Part shown: piece after piece, positions 1-5,584 of the stretch | How the letters are laid out: each line of letters starts with the position of its first letter | Numbering within the stretch: position 1 is the first letter of the stretch | DNA from: an uncultured Hungatella sp. | GTDB taxonomy: Bacteria; Bacillota; Clostridia; Lachnospirales; Lachnospiraceae | DNA: 6,464 bases | Direction of reading: 5' to 3' | NCBI GenBank assembly: GCA_959018155.1 | Contig: CAUEKH010000149.1 | Location: forward strand, 1 to 6,464 | Translations under genes and position numbers: made by a program | Notes under the pieces: generated by a model | The model's database searches: none | What the model saw: the letters and a program-made list of their open reading frames with translations, nothing else | Told to the model about the DNA's origin: nothing

Positions 1-487
1 AGCGGACATCTCCGGCATAATCGTAAGCGGCCGTCATAGCCGGTGAAGTAGGACTTACAAACATCACGAAATCGCCGAAATATTCAGGCGTCGTCTCCAT
101 CTTTGTGGGCTTTTTCACCTTTTCCGGCGCCGGCTCTGTGCGGATAGTCACGGTAACAGACTCGCCGGTGCTCAGTTCGATTAAAACCTGGTTGTCATAA
201 TCCTCATACAGTCCGTAGATTGGAAGCACCATATCCACACTGTCAGTGACAGGACGGTACATATAGTCACCCTCCGGCTTTTTGCCCTTTACCGTAACTT
301 TGGCAAATGCCGGCGCAGCCGCCTTAAACATAACCAGGGCGGTAAGCGGGGCGTTCAAATACGGATTCAGCTTCACATACGGTTTCTCAATCGTATAGCT
401 TCCTGCCTCATACTCGGCCAGAAACGCCTTTTCTGAATCGTACTGCTGGTCAATCAGATGCTCGAATTCTTTAAATAATGCTGCCAT
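1..487 (-). CDS. assT: Aryl-sulfate sulfotransferase, third paralog (N-terminal part only)
   Basis: The gene starts at the ATG at 487 and runs off the window, leaving 162 codons. The start follows an AGGAGGG ribosome site 6 nt upstream. The start also lines up with those of the two upstream paralogs. Residues about 40-125 form the N-terminal beta-sandwich (Ig-like) domain typical of the AssT family; 'PLTALVMFK', 'VKGKKPEGD' and 'PIYGLYEDYDNQV' match the same blocks in the neighbours. After a Pro/Lys-rich linker (PAPEKVKKP), 'METTPEYFGDFVMFVSP' and 'YDYAGDVR' open the beta-propeller. The catalytic histidines would lie beyond the edge, so activity cannot be judged. It is clearly more diverged than the other two are from each other. 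There is no signal peptide, so it is presumably cytoplasmic. Only 17 nt separate it from the preceding assT, so it belongs to the same operon. Family assignment rests on alignment by eye to the two complete copies. Confidence 0.88.
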   Translation of the reverse strand, partial: MAALFKEFEHLIDQQYDSEKAFLAEYEAGSYTIEKPYVKLNPYLNAPLTALVMFKAAAPAFAKVTVKGKKPEGDYMYRPVTDSVDMVLPIYGLYEDYDNQVLIELSTGESVTVTIRTEPAPEKVKKPTKMETTPEYFGDFVMFVSPTSPAMTAAYDYAGDVR

Positions 488-493
488 TCGAAG

Positions 494-500
494 CCCTCCT
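494..500 (-). promoter_or_regulatory. Ribosome binding site of the third assT
   Basis: The minus strand reads AGGAGGG, 6 nt before the ATG at 487. This fixes the start of the truncated third paralog. It fills most of the 17-nt gap after the TAA of the preceding gene, leaving no room for a separate promoter or terminator. Confidence 0.8.
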
Positions 501-504
501 GTTC

Positions 505-2394
505 TTATTCTTCGCGGCAGGCGATCGTCACGCCTGTCTCGTATTTCTTATCATCAATAATGACGCGCACATCATAGGTGCCTGACAGCCCCTTTTTGTT
601 GATGCTCGTCTTCGTAATGCGCTCGTCGGATTCCAGAAATGTTCCGCAGCACATGGCCTTTCTGCTCTTGGACGCCGAGGTGGAGATGAAATAGCGGTGT
701 ACCTCTCCCTCGCGCTCCAGAAGAAGCATAACAAGCTGGCCCTTCTCAAAAGTAGAACGGAAGGTAAAGCGGTCGGCCTCCTCTTCTAAGACGGCCGCGC
801 ACGATTCCGGAAGCATCTCGCCGCAGGCCTCTGCGGGGACTTCCGTGTCAAACTCCTCGGTCACGCACATGGAACCAAGGATTTTTCCTTCACCAAGCGT
901 TAAATTGCTGTCGGTACAGCCGTTGTCCGTATACATCCGAAGCTTTTCCGCCCGGTAGTAGTTGCCCGGCGTCTTAAGTTCCATCATCACCCTGCCGTCG
1001 CAAATCTCTACAGTGGTGCTGTACAAGTCTCCGCCCATGGTCCTGGCAAAGCCGCCAATCACCTCGGACGGCTCCCCGTTCATGTAGGCGATACCGCCGG
1101 AATGGACCATATAATGGCCCTCATTATAGTATTCCACGTTACTGATGTAAGGGGAATAGAATTCAAATCCCCGTTCTTTTCCGTACTGCCATACCTGTTC
1201 GATGGTCCGCTCCTCTAAATTCAAACGGTAACGGACACCGCGGGAATAGCTTTCCTTAGCAGGTAAGTATTTCTCCGGATTCTTGGATCCCAAATGGTGG
1301 TTGTCGAAACACATCACATCGCCATCCGGCGTGATTAGACAGGCGTGCTGCTCATACTGCCATTCAAATCCGTCGCCCACAGGCTTTAAGAAGTATTTCT
1401 CCACCCATTCCTGCGGCCAGCCTTCCGGATCACCGATAATCCAGTTGATTTCACTGGAATCGAAATCAATGTTCACCATGATATCCATGTGACGCCCGGA
1501 AAATGTCAGCGAGTTCGTCTTCTCGTCATACCAGACCGCATTGTTGTGGAACCAGTCCTCCTCGCTCCAGCTTCCCGATTTTCCCATGCCTGGCACCAGG
1601 AAATTCTTGTAATCCCATGTCTTTTTAATCTCGCCGGTCTCCCGATCCACCAGGACACACATGTCCTCAGTCGTCTCACTGTTTAAATCCTCTGTCAGTA
1701 TCAGGAGATCCCCGTCTGGCATCTCCCACTGATCGTGGTGATAGCCACCGGGAAGGCGAAACTCTTTGTAAATTTTTCCGACAAGGCTCATCTCATAGAC
1801 ACCTGAGGTATAATACGGCGTCTTTAAAAGCCGGTCGGTTCCGATTAAGATATTGCCATTCTTAAGTCTCTTCAAATCGAAGATACACGGCACGCTTAAA
1901 TGAAATCTCGGTTCCCCCGCGTAGTCGAACCCAGTCGCGTAATTTTCCGAAGCCGGGCTTAATAAAATCATCTGATCCTGCAGATACTCATGGGTCGTTT
2001 CCATGGAAAGAACCATCTTCTTTCCATTAAATACGTCCGGAACCGGAATCGTGACAACCGCAGAAGCCCCCCGGTAAAGGCGGATCTCCACCCGGTTTTC
2101 ATAGTCGTTATACAGTCCTAAAACAGGAAGAACATGATTCTTTGCCGGAGGGAAAGTATGAGAAATATTTCCCTCCGGTGTTTTTCCAAGCACAGTGATG
2201 GTAACGGCAGTCTCTGTTTCCGTCTTAAAGAGGATAACTGCGGAAAGAGGATTGATGAGATAAGCGTTATACTGAATGAGCGGCTTATCATAGGTATAAT
2301 TTCCTTCCTCCAGCGCCTTAAGCATCTCGCGCTCTGCCTCTGCCTGACGGACAATCAGATGTTCATTGTAGTGGTATCCTACTGTTTTTTCCAT
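505..2394 (-). CDS. assT: Aryl-sulfate sulfotransferase, second paralog (cytoplasmic AssT)
   Basis: A 629-residue PAPS-independent sulfotransferase, expected to transfer sulfate from an aryl sulfate ester to a phenol via a sulfo-histidine. Residues about 45-125 are the N-terminal Ig-like domain ('NPLSAVILFKTE', 'VLGLYNDYENRVEI'); the propeller follows. Candidate active-site residues, by comparison with E. coli AssT: H220 in GGYHHD (H252), H283 and N285 in FHNNA (H356, N358), R301 in SGRH (R374, same 18-residue spacing) and H350 in EQHA (H436, the sulfo-histidine). I chose the start at 2394, not the in-frame ATG at 2448: it has TAGGAGG 6 nt upstream, aligns with both paralogs, and avoids a 44-nt overlap that would add a basic 18-residue leader. 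There is no signal peptide or membrane segment. The C-terminal region carries a vicinal Cys pair (C582-C583). Cys at 417 of the first paralog is Ser here. By eye it is roughly 70% identical to that copy. Substrates are unknown. Confidence 0.93.
   Translation of the reverse strand: MEKTVGYHYNEHLIVRQAEAEREMLKALEEGNYTYDKPLIQYNAYLINPLSAVILFKTETETAVTITVLGKTPEGNISHTFPPAKNHVLPVLGLYNDYENRVEIRLYRGASAVVTIPVPDVFNGKKMVLSMETTHEYLQDQMILLSPASENYATGFDYAGEPRFHLSVPCIFDLKRLKNGNILIGTDRLLKTPYYTSGVYEMSLVGKIYKEFRLPGGYHHDQWEMPDGDLLILTEDLNSETTEDMCVLVDRETGEIKKTWDYKNFLVPGMGKSGSWSEEDWFHNNAVWYDEKTNSLTFSGRHMDIMVNIDFDSSEINWIIGDPEGWPQEWVEKYFLKPVGDGFEWQYEQHACLITPDGDVMCFDNHHLGSKNPEKYLPAKESYSRGVRYRLNLEERTIEQVWQYGKERGFEFYSPYISNVEYYNEGHYMVHSGGIAYMNGEPSEVIGGFARTMGGDLYSTTVEICDGRVMMELKTPGNYYRAEKLRMYTDNGCTDSNLTLGEGKILGSMCVTEEFDTEVPAEACGEMLPESCAAVLEEEADRFTFRSTFEKGQLVMLLLEREGEVHRYFISTSASKSRKAMCCGTFLESDERITKTSINKKGLSGTYDVRVIIDDKKYETGVTIACREE
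1409..1446. repeat. 38-bp identical block shared by the two complete assT genes, copy 1
   Basis: These 38 bases recur exactly at 3288-3325, in the same orientation. The block encodes the conserved NWIIGDPEGWPQE segment just before the catalytic EQHA histidine. It is a paralogy-derived direct repeat, not a mobile element. The flanking sequence diverges at synonymous and non-synonymous sites, so the perfect stretch stands out. Confidence 0.75.
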
Positions 2395-2400
2395 CCTCTG

Positions 2401-2407
2401 CCTCCTA
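2401..2407 (-). promoter_or_regulatory. Ribosome binding site of the second assT, overlapping the upstream stop codon
   Basis: The minus strand reads TAGGAGG, ending 6 nt before the ATG at 2394. Its first three bases are the TAG stop codon (2405-2407) of the preceding assT. It decides the start at 2394 over the upstream ATG at 2448. The arrangement suits translational coupling, in which a ribosome ending on the first copy re-initiates on the second. Confidence 0.85.
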
Positions 2408-4270
2408 ACAGCTGATCTGTACTCCTGTCTCGTACTTCTTATCATCAATAATCACGCGGACATCGTACGTTCCCTTCAGTCCAGCCTTGTTGATGTTCGT
2501 TCTCGTATTTCTGTCATCAGAATCCAGGAATGTACCGCAGCACATAGCCAGGAACGGAACCGCTGTGGTAGAGATGAAGTAACGGTGTACTTCCTCGCCC
2601 TGCTCTAACAGAAGCATAACAAGCTGTCCCTTCTCAAATCTGGAGAAGAAGGTGAAGCGGTCAACCTCATCCTCGATTCTGGCGTTGCAGCTCTCCGGAA
2701 GCATCTCGCCTGACGGATCTAACGGAATCTCTGTATCGAATTCCTTTGTCACGCCCATCTGTCCTAAGATCTGGCCTTTGCCAAGTTCTAAGTTGATGCC
2801 GTCGCTGTATAATTTCAGCTTCTCGCCGCGGTAGTAGTTGCCCGGAACGTGAAGTTCCAGCATCTTCTTGTTATCGCAGATTTCCACGGTAATTGTCTCT
2901 AAGCTGCCGCCCTGATCCTTGGCGAACGCGCCGAGAGCCTCTGACGGGTTGCCCTCTGAATCATAGGCAATACCACCGGAGTGAACCATATAGTGGCCTT
3001 CATTATAATACTCAACGTTACAGATATATGGGGAGAAGTACTCAGCCCCTCTGTCCTTGCCGTACTGCCATACCTGCTCAATGGTCATGTCCTTTGTGTT
3101 GATCTTATAGCGGACACCGCGGGAATAGCTGTCTTTGGCCGGTAAGAATTTATCTCTGTTCTTAGAGCCGTAGTGATGGTTGTCGAAGCACATCACATCG
3201 CCGTCCGGTGTGATCACACATGCGTGCTGCTCATACTGCCATTCAAAGTTATTGCCAACCGGTTTGAAGAAATACTTATCTACCATCTCCTGCGGCCAGC
3301 CTTCCGGATCACCGATAATCCAGTTTAAATCGCCTGTCTCGAAATCAATATTCACCATAGAGTCGATGTGGCGTCCTGAGAAGGTTAAAGAATTCGTATT
3401 CTTGTCGTACCATACCGCATTGTTGTGGAACCAGTCATGATCAGACCAGCTTCCGGAGTGGCTGACTGTCTTCGGGTCAAGGAACTTCTTGTAGTCCCAG
3501 TTCTTTAAAATCTCGCCGGTATTGCGGTCAACCAGGACACACATATCCTCAACTGTCTCACTGCGCAGATCGTCGGTCAGAACTAAGAGGTTGCCGTCTT
3601 CCATCTCGAACTCGTCGTGATGGTAGCCGCCCGGAAGGCGGAATTCCTTGTAAATCTTGCCGCACGGGCTGATTTCATACAGACCGGACATATAGTAAGG
3701 CATCTGGATTACACGGTGGGAACCCATGATTAAGTTGCCGTTTTTCAGTCTCTTAACATCGAATACACACGGAACATTCATATGCCATCTGGCGTCTCCT
3801 GCATAGTCGAAGCCAACTGCCAGATCCTCGCCAGCCGGGGAAACCAGGATGATATTGTCCTGTAAATACTCCGGTGTGGTATCCATGGAGAAAATAACTT
3901 CCTTGCCGTCAAATACATCCGGAACATCAATGGTAATTGTATTTGATTTTCCTCTGTATTCGCGGATCTCCACCTTGTTCTGGTAATCGGAATAGAGTCC
4001 TACGACAGGAAGCACATGCTTCTTAGCCTTCGGGAAGGTGTGACCGATATTGCCCTCTGGCGTCTTGCCAAGCACTGTGACGGTAACAGCTGTCTCCTCC
4101 TCTGTCTCAAAGCAGATCACTGCTGCCAGCGGATTGACAAGATATAAATTGTATTTTACAAGCGGATTATCAATGGTATAATGACCCGCCTCAAACTCCT
4201 TCATCATCGCTGCCTCAGCTTCATACTGACGGTTTACGATGTGATCCTCAAATGAATACTTTACTGCCAT
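2405..4270 (-). CDS. assT: Aryl-sulfate sulfotransferase, first paralog (cytoplasmic AssT)
   Basis: A 621-residue AssT, the first of three in tandem. The start at 4270 has AAAGGAGGG 6 nt upstream. Residues about 45-125 are the Ig-like N-terminal domain ('NPLAAVICFETE', 'VLGKTPEGNIGHTF', 'VVGLYSDYQNKVEI'). The propeller region holds the family active-site candidates: H218 (GGYHHD), H282 and N284 (FHNNA), R300 (SGRH) and H349 (EQHA, the likely sulfo-histidine). H282 to R300 has the same 18-residue spacing as H356 to R374 of E. coli AssT. The protein extends about 270 residues past H349, against about 135 in E. coli as I recall it, so a beta-rich C-terminal module (about 505-621) seems added. 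That module holds a vicinal pair C577-C578 in AMCCGTF and a terminal C621. The lack of a signal peptide indicates cytosolic action, as reported for the Eubacterium A-44 enzyme. It lies 27 nt after trxA. Family assignment is firm; substrate is unknown. Confidence 0.94.
   Translation of the reverse strand: MAVKYSFEDHIVNRQYEAEAAMMKEFEAGHYTIDNPLVKYNLYLVNPLAAVICFETEEETAVTVTVLGKTPEGNIGHTFPKAKKHVLPVVGLYSDYQNKVEIREYRGKSNTITIDVPDVFDGKEVIFSMDTTPEYLQDNIILVSPAGEDLAVGFDYAGDARWHMNVPCVFDVKRLKNGNLIMGSHRVIQMPYYMSGLYEISPCGKIYKEFRLPGGYHHDEFEMEDGNLLVLTDDLRSETVEDMCVLVDRNTGEILKNWDYKKFLDPKTVSHSGSWSDHDWFHNNAVWYDKNTNSLTFSGRHIDSMVNIDFETGDLNWIIGDPEGWPQEMVDKYFFKPVGNNFEWQYEQHACVITPDGDVMCFDNHHYGSKNRDKFLPAKDSYSRGVRYKINTKDMTIEQVWQYGKDRGAEYFSPYICNVEYYNEGHYMVHSGGIAYDSEGNPSEALGAFAKDQGGSLETITVEICDNKKMLELHVPGNYYRGEKLKLYSDGINLELGKGQILGQMGVTKEFDTEIPLDPSGEMLPESCNARIEDEVDRFTFFSRFEKGQLVMLLLEQGEEVHRYFISTTAVPFLAMCCGTFLDSDDRNTRTNINKAGLKGTYDVRVIIDDKKYETGVQISC
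3288..3325. repeat. 38-bp identical block shared by the two complete assT genes, copy 2
   Basis: This is the exact direct copy of 1409-1446, encoding the same NWIIGDPEGWPQE segment within the first assT. Shorter identical tracts also occur, for example around the FHNNA motif (about 3415-3437 and 1537-1559). Strong purifying selection or local gene conversion between the tandem copies could explain this. Confidence 0.75.
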
Positions 4271-4297
4271 AAGAATCCCTCCTTTTTACTTTTACGA

Positions 4298-4609
4298 TTA
4301 TTTGTGTTCCTGAACCAGCTTGATGATTACCGGCTTCTGCAGTAAGCCCTGAAGACGTCCAACCTCTTCGCCATCCTTTAACAGTACCAGTGTCGGATAT
4401 CCCGTCACACCGTACTCTGCCGTTAAATCCTTGTTCTGGTCAAAATCAATCTTTAAAATGGTCAAATCATCGCCAAATTCCTTCTCAACATCCTTAAGCA
4501 CAAAACCAAGCATCTTACAGGGTCCGCATGTGGTAGAGAAAAAGTCAGCCAGTACAAGGCCTTTGCCTGCCAGTTCCTTAAATTCTTCGCTGTTTACTTC
4601 TTTTAACAT
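4298..4609 (-). CDS. trxA: Thioredoxin with CGPC active site
   Basis: A 103-residue single-domain thioredoxin, slightly shorter than E. coli Trx1 (108). It is a small cytosolic dithiol carrier, reduced by thioredoxin reductase, that passes electrons to protein disulfides. The redox motif is C28-G-P-C31 followed by Lys32. The buried Asp equivalent is D22 in the 'LADFFS' strand, and the cis-proline is P72 in GYPT. The usual Trp before CGPC is replaced by Thr27 (STTCGPCKML), which may change redox potential or partner choice. There is no signal peptide, so it acts in the cytosol. The ribosome site is AAAGGGG (4617-4623), 7 nt from the ATG; this is a weaker match than those of its neighbours. It sits 30 nt after trxB and 27 nt before the first assT, which implies co-expression of the reductase, the carrier and candidate client enzymes. 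Confidence 0.96.
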   Translation of the reverse strand: MLKEVNSEEFKELAGKGLVLADFFSTTCGPCKMLGFVLKDVEKEFGDDLTILKIDFDQNKDLTAEYGVTGYPTLVLLKDGEEVGRLQGLLQKPVIIKLVQEHK

Positions 4610-4639
4610 AGTAAATCCCCTTTCGTTTATATAAATAGT

Positions 4640-5566
4640 TTAATCTTCTAAATTCTGTACATAGTGGGAAGCTTCCTGAGCGGCAATCGCACCGTCCGCG
4701 CAGGCTGTGATAACCTGACGGAGATTCTTTGTCACACAGTCGCCGGCGCCGTAGACACCAGCCACCTTCGTGTGCATCTTCTCATCGACTTCTACGTAAC
4801 CAAACTTGTTCAGCACGCCAAAATCGGCTAAGAACTCGGTTGTCGGCGTCAGACCGATATATTCAAACACACCGTCGCAGGAAACCGTATTCTCTTCCCC
4901 GGTCTCTGTTGACTTGAAATGAACGCCGGTCAGTTTGCTGTCACCGGTGAAATCCAGGATATCCTGGAACGGATACACCTTCACATTATCCATGGCGCGC
5001 AGCTTGTCGCACGCCATCGGGTCTGCCGTCAGATCAAACATGGTTACGATGGTTAAGGACTTTACAATCCCTGCTAAGAAAATGGATTCCTCCACTGCGG
5101 AGTTGCCGCCGCCGATAACTACGACATCGCGGTCGCGGTACTGAGCGCCGTCGCAGATGGCGCACCAGCTGATGCCGTTGCCTGCGAATTTGTCTTCATT
5201 CGGAATATCGAGACGTCTTGGACGGGTACCGGTTGCCAGGATAATGGCCTTACCTGTAAATTCCTTTCCGTCCTCCTCACAGAAAACGGTCTTCTCTTTC
5301 CCGTTATCCTTAATTTCCTTTACGGTGCCGTAGTCAAAGGAAATGTTCTCGAACTGCTGGGTATGTTCAAACATCTGATATGCCAGTTCCGCCCCGTTGA
5401 TAGTTCCTACTCCGGGATAGTTCTGGATCTCATTCGTATTGATAATCTGTCCTCCCGGCGCAAGCTTGTCGAGCATAAGGACCTTCATATCCGCTCTCGC
5501 CGCGTAGATAGCTGCTGTCATGCCGGCAGGACCGGCCCCCACGATAATTACATCATACTGTGCCAT
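4640..5566 (-). CDS. trxB: Thioredoxin reductase-like flavoprotein with atypical pyridine-nucleotide site
   Basis: A 308-residue low-molecular-weight thioredoxin reductase (E. coli TrxB is about 320). The FAD Rossmann motif is GAGPAG (10-15) and GGQ at 38-40 follows the family. The redox dithiol is C135-A-I-C138 in WCAICDG. The second Rossmann fold has GGGNSAVEE (152-160), and the C-terminal FAD motif is GAGDC (273-277) with LRQVITACADGAIAA (282-296). The HRRxxxR signature after the second fold, which in E. coli grips the NADPH 2'-phosphate, is absent: positions about 173-181 read IVTMFDLTA, with no arginine. The electron donor may therefore be NADH, reduced flavin or ferredoxin. Its partner is presumably the thioredoxin encoded next. 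The start at 5566 has AAAGGAG 10 nt upstream (5577-5583), and the gene begins 18 nt after the permease stop. The reductase family is certain; NADPH use is doubtful. Confidence 0.94.
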   Translation of the reverse strand: MAQYDVIIVGAGPAGMTAAIYAARADMKVLMLDKLAPGGQIINTNEIQNYPGVGTINGAELAYQMFEHTQQFENISFDYGTVKEIKDNGKEKTVFCEEDGKEFTGKAIILATGTRPRRLDIPNEDKFAGNGISWCAICDGAQYRDRDVVVIGGGNSAVEESIFLAGIVKSLTIVTMFDLTADPMACDKLRAMDNVKVYPFQDILDFTGDSKLTGVHFKSTETGEENTVSCDGVFEYIGLTPTTEFLADFGVLNKFGYVEVDEKMHTKVAGVYGAGDCVTKNLRQVITACADGAIAAQEASHYVQNLED

Positions 5567-5584
5567 AAACTTCTATCTCCTTTC

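Noticed and set aside
2134..2415. Open frame of 93 codons on the plus strand, and similar plus-strand frames at 5363-5635 and 5694-6029.
   Set aside because: They are antisense to well-supported conserved genes, show no recognisable motifs, and have compositions expected from a reverse-strand shadow.
2395..2448. In-frame ATG at 2448 as the start of the second assT.
   Set aside because: It would overlap the preceding gene by 44 nt and add an arginine-rich leader absent from both paralogs. The ATG at 2394 has a perfect ribosome site and aligns with the family start.
4150..4270. Possible signal peptide on the first AssT, as in the exported E. coli enzyme.
   Set aside because: The N-terminus is charged and polar (MAVKYSFEDHIVNRQ) with no hydrophobic core; the two other copies are the same, so cytosolic location is favoured.
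4610..4660. AT-rich stretch between trxB and trxA (TATATAA-like on the minus strand) as an internal promoter.
   Set aside because: No acceptable -35 hexamer lies 16-18 nt upstream of the TATATA, and the gap is only 30 nt. AT-richness around a stop codon and ribosome site explains it.
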